From: Bradyrhizobium canariense
Lineage (GTDB): Bacteria; Pseudomonadota; Alphaproteobacteria; Rhizobiales; Xanthobacteraceae
Assembly: GCF_900105125.1 (NCBI RefSeq)
Contig: NZ_LT629750.1
Location: forward strand, 4,236,001-4,300,000
Direction: 5' to 3'
DNA: 64,000 nucleotides
Numbering within the stretch: position 1 is the first letter of the stretch; every line of letters begins with the position of its first letter. The translations under genes and the position numbers were made by a program. The notes below the pieces were generated by a model that saw only the letters and a program-made list of their open reading frames with translations, was not told the DNA's origin and searched no databases. Positions 26,084 through 36,539 of the stretch are shown piece by piece.

Positions 26084-27077
26084 GTCCGATCCGCCTGACC
26101 GCGTCTTGATCCTGATCGTCGCCTTCAGCATCGAAGCCGTGCTGGCCTATCCTGCCACGTTGTTTCGCGCAATCGGCCATCCGGTGTCGTGGATCGGCGC
26201 ACTGATCGCGGCGCTTGATTCCAGGCTCAACCGGCCGGACTATTCGTTTGCGCTCCGCCGTGCCGCTGGCGTTGCGACCGTGCTGCTGTTGCTTGCGGGC
26301 AGCCTCAGCGCCGGTGTTGTACTCGAAATGGCCGTACCTGCCATTCCCTATCTCGGATTCGCTATAGTGGTCCTGGTCGTCGCCATGCTGATCTCCAGCG
26401 GCAATCTCGATCAGCACGTGCGCGCGGTCACAACCGCACTCCGGGCCGACGGGTTGGCTGGCGGACGGCGCAGCATCGCCAAAATCGTCGGCCGCGATCC
26501 TGACACGCTCGACGAAGCCGCGATTTGTCGCGCCGCGATCGAGAGTCTGGCCGAAAACGCATCCGACGGCGTGACCGCGCCGGCGCTGTGGCTTTTGCTC
26601 GGTGGATTACCCGGCATGATCGCTTACAAGGCGATCAACACGGCCGACAGCATGATCGGCCACTTATCCGAGCGACACCGCGCCTTTGGCTGGGCCGCAG
26701 CGAGACTCGATGATCTCGTCAACCTGCCGGCATCACGGTTGACCGGGCTGATGTTCATCGCTGCCGCCGCTGTTGTGCCCGGCGCGTCGGCATCGTCAGC
26801 ATGGCGGGCTTACCGACGCGATGCGCGGCTGCACCGCTCACCCAATGCCGGTTGGCCGGAAGCCGCGATGGCCGGTGCGCTCGGCCTACGCCTCGCCGGG
26901 CCGCGCATCTATAGCGGCGTTCTGGTCGAGGACCACTGGATGGGCGACGGCCGGGCCGAAGCAACGGTACGGGATATCGATCGCGCATTGATGCTTTACC
27001 GTACGGCCTTCGGTGGGGCGCTGTTGATCGTCGCAGCGATAGCTGTGATCGTGTATTCGGTTGGAGGCTGGTCGTGA
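26070..27077 (+). CDS. cobD: Adenosylcobinamide-phosphate synthase (CobD/CbiB)
   Basis: Membrane protein of 335 aa that attaches aminopropanol (phosphate) to the propionate on ring D of adenosylcobyric acid. The early hydrophobic helix with EAVLAYPATLFRAIGHPVSWIGALI, the ENASDGVTAPALWLLLGG motif, and the MIGHLSERHRAFGWAAARLDDLVN segment are diagnostic. The first ATG at 26070 was used; an ATG at 26082 is equally possible because neither has a clear ribosome site. It ends 3 nt before the convergent cobQ. Its substrate-forming partner, cobC, is the divergent neighbour. Confidence 0.94.
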   Translation: MLQSMSDPPDRVLILIVAFSIEAVLAYPATLFRAIGHPVSWIGALIAALDSRLNRPDYSFALRRAAGVATVLLLLAGSLSAGVVLEMAVPAIPYLGFAIVVLVVAMLISSGNLDQHVRAVTTALRADGLAGGRRSIAKIVGRDPDTLDEAAICRAAIESLAENASDGVTAPALWLLLGGLPGMIAYKAINTADSMIGHLSERHRAFGWAAARLDDLVNLPASRLTGLMFIAAAAVVPGASASSAWRAYRRDARLHRSPNAGWPEAAMAGALGLRLAGPRIYSGVLVEDHWMGDGRAEATVRDIDRALMLYRTAFGGALLIVAAIAVIVYSVGGWS

Positions 27078-27080
27078 GCG

Positions 27081-28553
27081 TCAGCGTGCCATGCTGAGCA
27101 GCCTGTTGACGTCGAGATGCGCGGCAAGATGCGCGGCGAGAGCATCGAGGGTTTGTTCAACCAATAGTTCGTAACCAAGCGAACTCGCCGGCGCACCAAG
27201 CCGGGCAAGCCATGCCGCGCGCTGCGCGTCACCGGCGAAAAAACCGTGCAGATATGTGCCGGCGATACGGCCGTCGATTGATACCGCGCCATCCGGCCGG
27301 CCATCATCGAATCGCAACAGCGGGCGCTGCGTTCCGGCTCCGGTGGTCCGGCCGATATGCATTTCATAGCCGACGGCAGCGACGCCGTCCGCAACGGTGC
27401 GGCCTCTGACGGCGACCAGCGACTTGTCGCCGGCGAGCTCCGTTGTGACCTCGATCAGGCCGAGTCCCGCCGCCGACCCCGGCGGCCCTTCAATGCCGTC
27501 GGGGTCGGCGACACTGCGCCCGAGCATCTGATAGCCACCGCACAGGCCGAGCACGCGTCCGCCGCGTCGGCTGTAAGCGATGATGTCGGCATCCCAGCCG
27601 CAGGTCCGCAACGCCGCCAGATCCGCGATGGTTGCCTTCGAGCCGGGCAGAATGACGAGATCGGTATCGACGGGCAGCGCCGCGCCATTGCGCAACAACA
27701 CGAGCTCGACGCCAGGCTCGAGCCGCAACGGATCCAGATCATCGAAATTGGCGATATGCGGCAGCACCGGCACGACGATGCGCACGCGATGCCCCGCCGC
27801 CCCCGGCGCTCGTGCGGGTGAGGCCTCGAGCCCGAAAACATCCTCGGCCGGCAGCCGATGCGCGTCGCGAAAATGCGGCACCAGGCCGATCGGCGCCCAG
27901 CCGGTGCGCTCGGCTACGAACGTCATTCCGGTTGCAAACAATGACGGGTCGCCGCGCATTTTGTTGACGATGAAGCCTGCAATCAACTTTGCATCCGTGG
28001 GATCGATCACCGCGGCGGTGCCGCACAGGCTTGCAATCACCCCGCCGCGATCGATATCGCCGATCAGCACCACCGGTGCATCGACGGCACGGGCGAATCC
28101 CATATTGGCGATATCGTGGGCACGTAGATTCACTTCCGACGCGGAACCCGCCCCCTCGACCAGCACGATGTCACATAGCGCCCGGGTTTTTGCGAAGCTG
28201 TCGAGCACATAAGGCATCAGCTCCGCCTTGCGGGACTGATATTCACGCGCGCGAGCACTGCCGAACACGCGACCCTGCACCACGATCTGCGAGCCGATCT
28301 CGCTTTGCGGCTTCAGCAGCACGGGATTCATGTCGACCGTCGGCGCGACGCGCGCGGCGCGCGCTTGCAGCGCCTGGGCGCGGCCGATCTCGCCGCCGTC
28401 TTCGGTGACCGCAGCGTTGTTCGACATGTTCTGCGGTTTGAAAGGACGGACCGATAGCCCGCGGCTCGCCAACAAGCGGCACAAGCCGGCGACGATCAGC
28501 GACTTGCCGACATCGGAGCCGGTTCCCTGAAACATCAGCGCGCGCGCGGCCAT
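27081..28553 (-). CDS. cobQ: Cobyric acid synthase (glutamine-hydrolysing)
   Basis: CobQ, 490 aa, which amidates the b, d, e and g carboxylates of adenosylcobyrinic acid a,c-diamide. The N-terminal ATPase domain has the [20 protein letters not shown] phosphate loop and [14 protein letters not shown]. The C-terminal glutaminase-like domain has the nucleophile cysteine in [11 protein letters not shown] and a histidine in [11 protein letters not shown]. Its ATG overlaps the cobO stop (ATGA), so the two are co-translated in the order cobO-cobQ, matching their order in the pathway. No riboswitch precedes this pair on its strand. Confidence 0.97.
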   Translation of the reverse strand: MAARALMFQGTGSDVGKSLIVAGLCRLLASRGLSVRPFKPQNMSNNAAVTEDGGEIGRAQALQARAARVAPTVDMNPVLLKPQSEIGSQIVVQGRVFGSARAREYQSRKAELMPYVLDSFAKTRALCDIVLVEGAGSASEVNLRAHDIANMGFARAVDAPVVLIGDIDRGGVIASLCGTAAVIDPTDAKLIAGFIVNKMRGDPSLFATGMTFVAERTGWAPIGLVPHFRDAHRLPAEDVFGLEASPARAPGAAGHRVRIVVPVLPHIANFDDLDPLRLEPGVELVLLRNGAALPVDTDLVILPGSKATIADLAALRTCGWDADIIAYSRRGGRVLGLCGGYQMLGRSVADPDGIEGPPGSAAGLGLIEVTTELAGDKSLVAVRGRTVADGVAAVGYEMHIGRTTGAGTQRPLLRFDDGRPDGAVSIDGRIAGTYLHGFFAGDAQRAAWLARLGAPASSLGYELLVEQTLDALAAHLAAHLDVNRLLSMAR

Positions 28554-29164
28554 CAGAACTCGATGCCGGCCTGGGTTTTCACGCCAGCCGAGAAGTGATG
28601 CTTGACCGCGCCCATCTCGGTAACGAGATCGGCCGCCTCGATCAGTGCCGGTTTGGCGTTGCGGCCGGTGACGATGACATGCAGATCGTTTCGCCGCGAC
28701 GTGAGCTTTGCCACCACTTCATCCAGCGGCAGGTAATCGTAGCGAAGCGCGATGTTAAGTTCGTCGAGCACGACGAGGCCGATGGTCGGATCATCCATCA
28801 GGCCGAGCGCGATGCCCCAGGCGCGCTGGCAGGCGGCGATGTCGCGCGCCTTGTCCTGGGTCTCCCAGGTGAACCCCTCGCCGGCCGTATGCCAGACCAC
28901 GCGGTCACCGAATGATTCCAGCGCGGCCTGCTCGCCAGTCGCCCGGCCCTTGATGAATTGCACGACGCCGACACGCCAGCCGTGACCGAGCGAACGCAAG
29001 GCGAGGCCGAAAGCGGCCGTCGACTTGCCTTTGCCGGGTCCGGTGTTGATCATCAACAGACCCTTTGCGATGGTCTTGGACGCGACTTCGGCGTCCTGAA
29101 CCGCCTTGCGTTTGGCCATCTTGGCGCGATGACGCTCAGCCTCGTCGGTGTCGTTCTCGCTCAT
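28553..29164 (-). CDS. cobO: Cob(I)yrinic acid a,c-diamide adenosyltransferase
   Basis: CobO/BtuR-type corrinoid adenosyltransferase, 203 aa, which transfers the adenosyl group of ATP to the cobalt. The P-loop TGPGKGKS is at residues 41-48. Further signatures are [27 protein letters not shown] and [20 protein letters not shown]. The ATG at 29164 was chosen because AGGA lies 5 nt upstream; a start four codons earlier lacks a ribosome site. The N-terminal 30 residues are highly charged, as in other CobO proteins. It is divergent from riboswitch 3. Confidence 0.96.
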   Translation of the reverse strand: MSENDTDEAERHRAKMAKRKAVQDAEVASKTIAKGLLMINTGPGKGKSTAAFGLALRSLGHGWRVGVVQFIKGRATGEQAALESFGDRVVWHTAGEGFTWETQDKARDIAACQRAWGIALGLMDDPTIGLVVLDELNIALRYDYLPLDEVVAKLTSRRNDLHVIVTGRNAKPALIEAADLVTEMGAVKHHFSAGVKTQAGIEF

Positions 29165-29297
29165 GTTATCCTGCATTATAAATCCACTATAGATCGGTGG
29201 GCTGCGACAGGATCACACCAATACCGTCTCGGCAACCTGCCCGGCGCCTCCTGAGGGATTGACTTGAGGGCGTTTCCGTCTGATTGAGTCGTGAGCC

Positions 29298-29486
29298 GAC
29301 GGTGTCTTGTCTTCGGACAGGACTAAGAGGGAATACCGGGCGCAGGAGACACGGGAAGTTCCCGGGTTTCAGCGAAGCCGGAGCTGCCCCCGCAACTGTG
29401 AGCGGAAAGCCTGCATCGAAAGCCACTGGGTAATTTGCCCGGGAAGGTGGTGCCGGCGATGACCCGTGAGCCAGGAAACCTGCCGT
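29298..29486 (+). promoter_or_regulatory. Cobalamin riboswitch 3, upstream of the DUF1636-cobW-cobN operon
   Basis: Plus-strand elements in order: GGTGTCTTG, GAGGGAATACCGGG, GCTGCCCCCGCAACTGTGAGCGG, GCCACTGGG, CGGGAAGG, and the B12 box GAGCCAGGAAACCTGCC at 29468-29484. A GC-rich segment at about 29500-29520 could pair as the expression platform. The rest of 29165-29615 shows no gene. Confidence 0.96.
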
Positions 29487-29615
29487 CGCCTGCCATATTC
29501 GCCATTCCGGGCGGGGCGTCCCGGGGTGAGAAGGTTGGTCGAACGGAGTGCAGGTCCGCTCGCCGCTTGTCTGGCTGCCGCCTTGGGCGGTGGTCATCCA
29601 TTGACGGGCTTTGCT

Positions 29616-30041
29616 ATGGACCAATCTGCACTAGATCCACCTCCCCAAGAGCCAACTTCGGCATCCGACGTTACGGTGACAATGCATGTCTGCGTCACCT
29701 GTCTTGCCGGCGAAGACCGCGAAACCGTGCCGCGTGCCGGACGCCGGCTACATGACGCGCTGGCCGATGCGCAACGCCGTCAGGACGGCCTGTCCAGCTT
29801 CCGTATCATCGAGGCCGAGTGTCTCTCCAATTGCAATCGCGGTTGCAGCGTCGCGTTGAGCGGACCGGGACGCTGGAGCTATGTCTATGGTGACCTCAGC
29901 CAGGCTTCGGTCGAGGACTTGCTCGCCGGCGCCTCGCGCTATGCGGCCACCGAGGATGGCCTGGTGCCGTGGCGAGAACGCCCGACGATCTTCCGCAAGG
30001 GGGTGATCGCGCGCATCCCGCCAGCCCCGAAGCCGGTTTAG
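29616..30041 (+). CDS. DUF1636 metal-binding protein
   Basis: DUF1636 protein of 141 aa with thioredoxin-like ferredoxin character. Cysteines are at C26 and C29 (CVTC) and at C69, C73 and C77 (ECLSNCNRGC), an arrangement expected to bind an Fe-S cluster or metal. It is the first gene after riboswitch 3 and lies 9 nt before cobW, so it is coregulated with cobalt insertion. The same frame is open back into the B12 box, which makes the longer start implausible; the ATG at 29616 begins the conserved part. The biochemical role is not known. Electron donation or cobalt handling for corrin synthesis would fit the context. Confidence 0.85.
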   Translation: MDQSALDPPPQEPTSASDVTVTMHVCVTCLAGEDRETVPRAGRRLHDALADAQRRQDGLSSFRIIEAECLSNCNRGCSVALSGPGRWSYVYGDLSQASVEDLLAGASRYAATEDGLVPWRERPTIFRKGVIARIPPAPKPV

Positions 30042-30050
30042 GAACATTTC

Positions 30051-31082
30051 ATGTCGATCGAAAAAATACCTGTCACGATCATTACCGGCTTCCTCGGCGC
30101 GGGAAAGACCACGCTGGTTCGCCATCTGATGCAGAACCCGCAGGGCCGCCGCCTGGCAATCCTGGTCAACGAATTCGGCGACCTCGGAATCGACGGCGAC
30201 ATCCTGAAAGGCTGCGCCGACGCCAATTGCCCCGAAGACGCTATCGTAGAACTCACCAATGGCTGCCTGTGCTGCACGGTTGCCGATGATTTTGTTCCGA
30301 CGATCGAGGCCCTGCTCGCGCGGCCACAGCCGCCCGATCACATTCTGATCGAGACCTCCGGATTGGCACTGCCGAAACCGCTGCTGAAAGCATTCGACTG
30401 GCCCGACCTGCGATCGCGCATCACGGTCGACGGCGTGATCGCGGTGGCGGACGCCGAAGCGGTCGCCGACGGCCGGTTCGCGCCCGATCTGGCGGCGATC
30501 GCGCGGCAACGTCTCGCCGACAGCAGTATCGATCACGACACCCCGCTCGGAGAAGTGTTTGAGGATCAGGTCGCTTGCGCCGACATCGTGATCCTCAACA
30601 AGGCCGATCTGGTCAGCCCGAATCGTCTGGCCGAAGCTCGCAAGACCGTGCTCGCGGAAGCGCCACGCAGCATTCCGGTGCTGGAAGTGACCGAAGGCCG
30701 CATCGATCCGCGCGTCGTGCTCGGCCTTGGGGCCGCGGCGGAAAACGATCTCGACGCGCGGCCGAGCCATCACGAAGATCACGACAGCCATGATCACGAC
30801 GATTTCGAGACCATTGTGGTGACACTGCCGGCCGATACCAACGCCGAAACCATCGTGGCCAGGATGGAAGCGATCGCGCGCGACCACAGCGTGCTACGCG
30901 CCAAGGGTTACGTCGCTGTCGCCGGCAAACCGATGCGGCTATTGGTGCAAGGGGTCGGGACCCGGGTGCGCGCGCAATTCGACCGGCCGTGGCGCGCCGA
31001 CGAGCCACGAATCTCGCGGATTGTTGTGATCGCCGAGCGTGGCTTCGACCACGACGCCATCACGGCCGTGCTCAACGGGTGA
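30051..31082 (+). CDS. cobW: Cobalamin biosynthesis GTPase CobW
   Basis: G3E-family GTPase and metallochaperone, 343 aa. The Walker A motif GFLGAGKTT is at residues 13-21, the metal-binding CxCC motif GCLCC at 71-75, and the guanine-specificity motif NKADLV is in the middle. A histidine/aspartate-rich stretch (SHHEDHDSHDHDD) between the GTPase and C-terminal domains could bind metal. CobW is known to load Co(II) for corrin synthesis. It lies directly upstream of cobN, the large subunit of the cobaltochelatase. The ATG follows AGGAA. Confidence 0.96.
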   Translation: MSIEKIPVTIITGFLGAGKTTLVRHLMQNPQGRRLAILVNEFGDLGIDGDILKGCADANCPEDAIVELTNGCLCCTVADDFVPTIEALLARPQPPDHILIETSGLALPKPLLKAFDWPDLRSRITVDGVIAVADAEAVADGRFAPDLAAIARQRLADSSIDHDTPLGEVFEDQVACADIVILNKADLVSPNRLAEARKTVLAEAPRSIPVLEVTEGRIDPRVVLGLGAAAENDLDARPSHHEDHDSHDHDDFETIVVTLPADTNAETIVARMEAIARDHSVLRAKGYVAVAGKPMRLLVQGVGTRVRAQFDRPWRADEPRISRIVVIAERGFDHDAITAVLNG

Positions 31083-31085
31083 AGC

Positions 31086-34000
31086 ATGCATATCCTGCTG
31101 CGGGAACGGCATGGACTTGAGGAAGCCGCGGCCGCCGAGGATCTCGGTCAGGCCCCGGCCGACCTTGTCGTGCTCTCCTTTGCGGACAGCGATCTCGGCG
31201 CTTTTGCGGCGGCGTGGCGCAGCGGGCGAGACACCCTGCCAAGCCTGCGTCTTGCCAATCTGCGCCGCCTGACCCACCCGCTCTCGGTCGATCTCTACAT
31301 TGAGAAGACGCTCTCGGAAGCGAGCGGTATTTTGATTCGCCTGCTCGGCGGGATCGAATATTGGCGCTACGGCGTCGAGCAGGTCAGCGCGCTCGCCGCG
31401 GCAAAAGGAATGGCACTCGCGATCGTTCCGGGCGACGGCCGGCCCGATCCGCGTCTCGACGCCGTCTCGAATCTGCCGCCCTCGACGCTGCGCCGGTTGA
31501 AGACGCTGTGCGACGGCGGTGGAACGGACTCTGCGCGCGCCGCATTGGCGCAACTCGGGCTCGCGGCTGGCCTGCCGGCGGTCCCGCCGGTCGCTCGCGC
31601 CGCGCTGCATCGCCACGGCTTTTATGTTCCAGGCACTGGCGTTATCGAACCCGCCGATCTCGACCTCGCGCCCGATGGCGCGCCGATCGTGCTGGTGGTG
31701 TTCTATCGCGCCATTCTTGCGGCCTCCGACACCGATCCCGTCGACCGCCTGATCGGCGAACTCGCCCGTCGCGGCACCCGGCCGATCGGACTGTTTGCCG
31801 CAAGCCTGAAAGATCCGGAGTGCGACGGCTGGTTGCGGCAATGGATCGCCCGGATAGCGCCCGATGTCATTATCAATGCGACGGCGTTTTCGGCGCGCGG
31901 TGATGGCGGCATCGGCTCACCGCTTGATGTGGTCGACGCGCCCGTGCTGCAGGTGGCGCTGGCGGGCTCAAGCCGCGAGGTGTGGACCGAGTCCGACCGC
32001 GGGCTGTCGCCGCCCGACCTCGCGATCCATGTCGTGCTGCCGGAATTTGACGGCCGTATCTTCGCCGGCGTCGCTTCGTTCAAAAAGGTCGAAGCCACCG
32101 ATCCCGAACTCGGCTATGCCCGGACGGTTCACGCAGGCGACGACGACCGCATCGCCGCCATCGTCGCGCGCGCCGCGGCCCTGATCGCGCTGCGCCGAAC
32201 TGGGCACGCCGACAAGCGCCTCGCCATCGTGCTATCGGCCTATCCGGGGCGCGATGACCAGATGGCGCATGCCGTCGGTCTCGATGCGCCGGAAAGCACC
32301 GTCGAGTTGCTGAATGTTCTGCGCGACCAAGGCTACGCCATCGCCAATACGCCAGCCTGCGGCGCTGCTCTGATCGATCGCCTGAAAACCGAGACGATTC
32401 GCTGGCCCGTTGAAAATTACCGCGCCGCCCTCGCCCGCCTCAACACCGAGCTTGTCGCCGACATCGAGCTGCAATGGGGGGCGCCTGAAAGCGATTCTGC
32501 GATTGACGACGGCTACTTCGTTTTCAAAGCGGTATATTGCGGTCAGGTGTTGGTCGCGCTGCAGCCCGACCGCGGTCAACGCGCGGACCGCGCCGCTGAG
32601 TATCACGATCCCAGGCGCTCGCCGCGGCACAGCTATGTCGCGTTCTATCTTTGGCTCCGTCACGTCGAACAAAGCCACGCCCTGATCCATATGGGCGCCC
32701 ACGGCACGCTGGAGTGGCTGCCCGGAAAATCAGTCGCGTTGTCGTCGTCATGCTGGCCTGACGCGCTGTTAGGCCCGACGCCGGTGATCTATCCGTTCAT
32801 CGTCAACAATCCCGGCGAAGCCGCCGTGGCGAAGCGCCGGCTCGGCGCCGTCACCATCGGACATATCACGCCGCCGATCAGCTCCGGAAAATTGCCGCTC
32901 GGGTTGCACGCGATCGAACGGCTGCTTGACGAATATTCCGTCGCCGAAGGGCTCGATCCGCGCCGGCGCGAGCGGCTGGCACAAGCCATCATCGACACGG
33001 CGCGCGACTCCGGCCTCGATCGCGATAGCGGCCTCACCGACATCATGACGCCGCGCGAGGCCGTGGTGCGGCTCGACAGTTTCGTCTGCGACGTCAAAAA
33101 TACGCTGGTCGCCGATGGACTCCACGTCCTGGGTCGCGTGCCGACGCATTTCGACGCAGACCAGCACGACATACCATACGAAGCCTGTGCGGCAGGCGAA
33201 CGGGCCGCGCTGCTCGCTGCGCTCGACGGCAAGCATGTTGAGCCCGGCCCCGCCGGATCGCCATGGCGCGGACGGCGCGACGTGCTGCCGACCGGGCGCA
33301 ATCTCTTCACCGTCGATAGTCGCGCGGTGCCAAGCCGCACGGCTATCGAACAGGGCAAACGTCTGGTCGATGCGTTGCTGACCCGTCACCTTCAGGACCA
33401 CGGCGACTATCCGCGCAACATCATGCTGAATCTGTGGGGCTCGGCGACCATGCGAACCGCAGGCGAGGAATTCGCCATGGCATTGCAGCTGATGGGCGTC
33501 GCGCCGGTATGGGACGCGACATCCGACCGGGTCACGGGCTTTGACGTGATTACGTTAGCCGTGCTCGGCCGGCCGCGGATCGATGTGACGCTGCGGATTT
33601 CAGGTCTGTTCCGGGATGTGTTTCCAACCTTGCCGGTGCTGTTCGAGCAAGCGGCGGCAGCCTTGGCCGCGCGCGACGAACCCGATGAAGAAAACCCCTA
33701 TCGTGCCGCATCCGGTCCGCGGGTGTTCGGACCCGCGCCAGGCGATTACGGCGTTGGCGTCGTCGAAACCGTGACGGAGTTCACGCCTGCCACGCTCGAG
33801 GAAGCCGGCGAGTCATGGCTTGCCGACAGCGCTTTCGCCTATGGAGGCGGTCACGACGGTATCGCGGCGCGGCCGGCGCTGGAGCAGCGCACCGCCGCCG
33901 CCGATGCGTTTGTCCATACCCAGGACCTGCCCGAGACCGATCTTCTGGCTGCCCCGGATTTTGCCGCCCACGAGGGCGGATTTGCCGCGGCGGCGCGCAA

Positions 34001-34427
34001 GCTGAGCGGTGCAGCACCGACGCTCTATCATGCCGACTCGGCAACACCTGATGCACCACGAATGCGGACGCTTGCCGAAGAGATCGCCCGCGTGGTCCGT
34101 GGCCGTGCCGCCAATCCGCGCTGGCTCGCCGGCCAGATGCGGCACGGGTTCCGCGGCGCGGCCGAGATCGCTGCGACGCTCGACCAGATGGCATTGTTCG
34201 CGCATCTGGCCGGTGCCGTTGAAAGCCATCACTTCGATCTGTATTACGACGCGACGCTCGGCAACGACGAGGTACGGCGCTTCATCGAGCAGGCCAATCC
34301 CGAAGCCGCGGCTGTCATGCGTCTGCGCTTTCAGCAAGTGCTCGACGCCGGCTACTGGACGACCCGGCGCAACAGTGCAATCGACGGGATCGCAAAAGCG
34401 CCTGTGGATGCGGAGGCCGCATCGTGA
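31086..34427 (+). CDS. cobN: Cobaltochelatase subunit CobN
   Basis: Large subunit of the ATP-dependent aerobic cobaltochelatase, 1113 aa, which inserts cobalt into hydrogenobyrinic acid a,c-diamide. It is related to magnesium chelatase subunit H. Recognisable segments include [40 protein letters not shown] and the C-terminal [21 protein letters not shown]. It is somewhat shorter than the about 1250-aa Pseudomonas denitrificans protein but appears intact. The partner AAA+ and integrin-like subunits (CobS and CobT of the chelatase) are not in this window. It overlaps the cobH start. Confidence 0.96.
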   Translation: MHILLRERHGLEEAAAAEDLGQAPADLVVLSFADSDLGAFAAAWRSGRDTLPSLRLANLRRLTHPLSVDLYIEKTLSEASGILIRLLGGIEYWRYGVEQVSALAAAKGMALAIVPGDGRPDPRLDAVSNLPPSTLRRLKTLCDGGGTDSARAALAQLGLAAGLPAVPPVARAALHRHGFYVPGTGVIEPADLDLAPDGAPIVLVVFYRAILAASDTDPVDRLIGELARRGTRPIGLFAASLKDPECDGWLRQWIARIAPDVIINATAFSARGDGGIGSPLDVVDAPVLQVALAGSSREVWTESDRGLSPPDLAIHVVLPEFDGRIFAGVASFKKVEATDPELGYARTVHAGDDDRIAAIVARAAALIALRRTGHADKRLAIVLSAYPGRDDQMAHAVGLDAPESTVELLNVLRDQGYAIANTPACGAALIDRLKTETIRWPVENYRAALARLNTELVADIELQWGAPESDSAIDDGYFVFKAVYCGQVLVALQPDRGQRADRAAEYHDPRRSPRHSYVAFYLWLRHVEQSHALIHMGAHGTLEWLPGKSVALSSSCWPDALLGPTPVIYPFIVNNPGEAAVAKRRLGAVTIGHITPPISSGKLPLGLHAIERLLDEYSVAEGLDPRRRERLAQAIIDTARDSGLDRDSGLTDIMTPREAVVRLDSFVCDVKNTLVADGLHVLGRVPTHFDADQHDIPYEACAAGERAALLAALDGKHVEPGPAGSPWRGRRDVLPTGRNLFTVDSRAVPSRTAIEQGKRLVDALLTRHLQDHGDYPRNIMLNLWGSATMRTAGEEFAMALQLMGVAPVWDATSDRVTGFDVITLAVLGRPRIDVTLRISGLFRDVFPTLPVLFEQAAAALAARDEPDEENPYRAASGPRVFGPAPGDYGVGVVETVTEFTPATLEEAGESWLADSAFAYGGGHDGIAARPALEQRTAAADAFVHTQDLPETDLLAAPDFAAHEGGFAAAARKLSGAAPTLYHADSATPDAPRMRTLAEEIARVVRGRAANPRWLAGQMRHGFRGAAEIAATLDQMALFAHLAGAVESHHFDLYYDATLGNDEVRRFIEQANPEAAAVMRLRFQQVLDAGYWTTRRNSAIDGIAKAPVDAEAAS

Positions 34428-35053
34428 GCTACGCCTACGAAACCGACGGCGCCGCGATCTATCGGCGCTCGTTCGCCATCATCCGCGCCGAAGCGCGGCT
34501 CGGCCGTTTTGATGCCGACGACGAGAAGGTCGCGGTGCGGATCATCCACGCCAGCGGCATGGTCGACGTTGCCGACGACATTGTGTTCACATCAGGCTTC
34601 AGCGCGGCTGCGACCGCGGCGCTGCGCGCGGGGGCGCCGATCCTTTGCGATGCCCAGATGGTTGCCCATGGCATTACAAGAGCACGGCTGCCAGCCAATA
34701 ACGCCGTGATCTGCACCCTGTCCGACCCGCGCGTGCCTTCGCTTGCCGCCGCGCACGGTACGACCCGGAGCGCGGCAGCGGTGGAACTGTGGCGACAGCA
34801 GCTTGCGGGAGCGGTCGTGGTGATCGGCAATGCGCCGACCGCACTGTTCCGCCTGCTGGAAATCCTGCAAGAGCCCGATGTAGCTCCGCCCGCCGCCGTG
34901 ATCGGCATGCCGGTGGGCTTCGTCGGCGCCGCGGAATCCAAGGAAGCGCTGCTCGCCTGCGCGTTGGTGCCGAGCGTCATCGTGCGCGGAAGGCGCGGCG
35001 GCAGCGCGATGGCCGCGGCTGCCCTCAATGCGGTCGCGAGCAAAACCGAATGA
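34424..35053 (+). CDS. cobH: Precorrin-8X methylmutase
   Basis: CobH, 209 aa, which moves the C11 methyl group to C12 to form hydrogenobyrinic acid. The catalytic histidine lies in [16 protein letters not shown]. Further signatures are [16 protein letters not shown] and the product-binding [15 protein letters not shown], with [16 protein letters not shown] near the end. The GTG start at 34424 overlaps the cobN stop (GTGA), and the stop overlaps the cobI start (ATGA). Confidence 0.97.
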   Translation: MSYAYETDGAAIYRRSFAIIRAEARLGRFDADDEKVAVRIIHASGMVDVADDIVFTSGFSAAATAALRAGAPILCDAQMVAHGITRARLPANNAVICTLSDPRVPSLAAAHGTTRSAAAVELWRQQLAGAVVVIGNAPTALFRLLEILQEPDVAPPAAVIGMPVGFVGAAESKEALLACALVPSVIVRGRRGGSAMAAAALNAVASKTE

Positions 35054-35781
35054 GTTCGCCCGCGACCATCTACGGCATCGGCCTCGGCCCCGGCGATCCG
35101 GAGTTGATGAGCGTCAAGGCGGCGCGGCTGATCGCAAGCGCCAGCGTAATCGCGCATTTTCGAAAGCCGGGACGTCCCGGCAATGCCCGTACCGTGGTCG
35201 ATGGCATGCTGGCGCCCGGCGTGATCGAGGAGGCCCTGGAATATCCCGTCACCACCGAGATCGCGCTTGAAGATCCGGCCTATGGCGATGCGCTGCGAAG
35301 CTTCTACGACAATTGCGTGCGCCGGCTTCTGCGGCATGTCGCCGAAGGGCGCGACGTCGCCGTGCTGTGCGAGGGCGATCCGTTCCTCTACGGCTCGTTC
35401 ATGCATCTGCACAGCCGTATCACCGGCCGCGCGCCTGTCGTCGTGGTACCCGGCATTTCCGGCATGTCCGGCTGCTGGACCGCAAGCGGCGTACCGATCA
35501 CCTTTGGCGATGATGTCCTGACCGTTGTACCGGCGACGCTCGACGAAGCGACGTTGCGAGAGAAACTGCAATCGATCGACGCGCTGGTGGTGATGAAGCT
35601 TGGCCGTAATCTGCCGAAGGTGCGTCGCGCGCTACAAGCCGCAGGCCTGGCCGAGCGGGCGATCTATGTCGAGCGCGGCACCATGGCCGGCGAGAAGGTG
35701 TTGCGGCTCGCCGACAAGGCCGACGACGAGGCGCCTTATTTCTCCATGATTCTCGTCCACGGTCGCGGGCGGCGGCCATGA
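35050..35781 (+). CDS. cobI: Precorrin-2 C20-methyltransferase
   Basis: CobI, 243 aa, a class III SAM-dependent methyltransferase that converts precorrin-2 to precorrin-3A. The N-terminal [20 protein letters not shown] is the family signature, and [18 protein letters not shown] and [16 protein letters not shown] form the SAM-binding site. The ATG at 35050 overlaps the cobH stop; the in-frame extension upstream lies inside cobH and is not coding. Its product feeds the precorrin-3B synthase step, for which only the flavoprotein at 23587-25005 is available here. Confidence 0.97.
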   Translation: MSSPATIYGIGLGPGDPELMSVKAARLIASASVIAHFRKPGRPGNARTVVDGMLAPGVIEEALEYPVTTEIALEDPAYGDALRSFYDNCVRRLLRHVAEGRDVAVLCEGDPFLYGSFMHLHSRITGRAPVVVVPGISGMSGCWTASGVPITFGDDVLTVVPATLDEATLREKLQSIDALVVMKLGRNLPKVRRALQAAGLAERAIYVERGTMAGEKVLRLADKADDEAPYFSMILVHGRGRRP

Positions 35782-36539
35782 TCGGCTGGCTCGCCATCGC
35801 CGGCCTCGGGCCCGGAGCCGCGCAACTGGTGACGCCCGAAGTAACCGAGGCGCTCGCCGAAGCCACCGATGTGGTCGGCTACGAGCCCTATGTGATGCGC
35901 GTGCCGCCACGCGCAGGCTTGACGCGCCACGGCTCGGACAACCGGGAAGAGATTGACCGCGCGAGCCTTGCGCTGCGGCTCGCAGCGCAAGGCAGGCGCG
36001 TCGTCGTGGTCTCATCGGGCGACCCCGGCGTGTTCGCGATGGCGGCGGCGGTGTTCGAGGCGATCGATGCGGGTGATCCTTCATGGCGTGATCTCGACGT
36101 CAGGGTGCTTCCCGGCATTAGCGCGATGTTCGCTGCCGCCGCGCGGGTCGGCGCGCCGCTCGGACATGATTTTTGCGCCATCAACCTGTCGGACAATTTG
36201 AAACCGTGGGAGCTGATCGAACGCAGGCTGCGGCTGGCGGCGCAGGCTGATTTCGTGATCGCGCTCTACAATCCGCTGTCGTCGGCGCGGCCCTGGCAGC
36301 TCGGCCGCGCATTCGAACTGTTGCGCGAAGAATTGCCGGGCAGCGTTCCCTTGGTGTTCGCGAGCGCGATCAGCGACGCCCGAGAGGCGATCGAAACGGT
36401 GACGTTGCGCGATGCGGTGGCGAGCCGCGCCGATATGCGCACGGTGGTGCTGGTCGGCTCGTCGCGAACACGGCTGATCGTTCGCGCCGATGGCAGCCGT
36501 TTTGTCTATACGCCGCGCTCGGCCGGGGTTTCGCCATGA
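35778..36539 (+). CDS. cobJ: Precorrin-3B C17-methyltransferase
   Basis: CobJ, 253 aa, the ring-contracting methyltransferase that turns precorrin-3B into precorrin-4. The signature IAGLGPGAAQLVTPEVTEAL is at the N-terminus; VVVSSGDPGVFAMAAAVFE and LPGISAMFAAAARVGAPLGHDFC follow, with NPLSSARPWQ and LVGSSRTR near the end. It overlaps cobI by ATGA. Its last 34 nt overlap the 3' end of the antisense cobK gene. Confidence 0.97.
   Translation: MIGWLAIAGLGPGAAQLVTPEVTEALAEATDVVGYEPYVMRVPPRAGLTRHGSDNREEIDRASLALRLAAQGRRVVVVSSGDPGVFAMAAAVFEAIDAGDPSWRDLDVRVLPGISAMFAAAARVGAPLGHDFCAINLSDNLKPWELIERRLRLAAQADFVIALYNPLSSARPWQLGRAFELLREELPGSVPLVFASAISDAREAIETVTLRDAVASRADMRTVVLVGSSRTRLIVRADGSRFVYTPRSAGVSP

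Noticed and set aside
24896..26098. 400-codon plus-strand frame opposite cobC
   Set aside because: Its protein is low-complexity and charged, and cobC on the other strand has full family motifs.
29466..29615. Upstream extension of the DUF1636 frame into the riboswitch
   Set aside because: The extension would begin inside the B12 box, which must stay an RNA structure; the ATG at 29616 fits better.
29748..30887. 379-codon minus-strand frame opposite DUF1636 and cobW
   Set aside because: Shadow frame; cobW motifs are unambiguous on the plus strand.
34459..35571. 370-codon minus-strand frame opposite cobH and cobI
   Set aside because: Antisense shadow without motifs.
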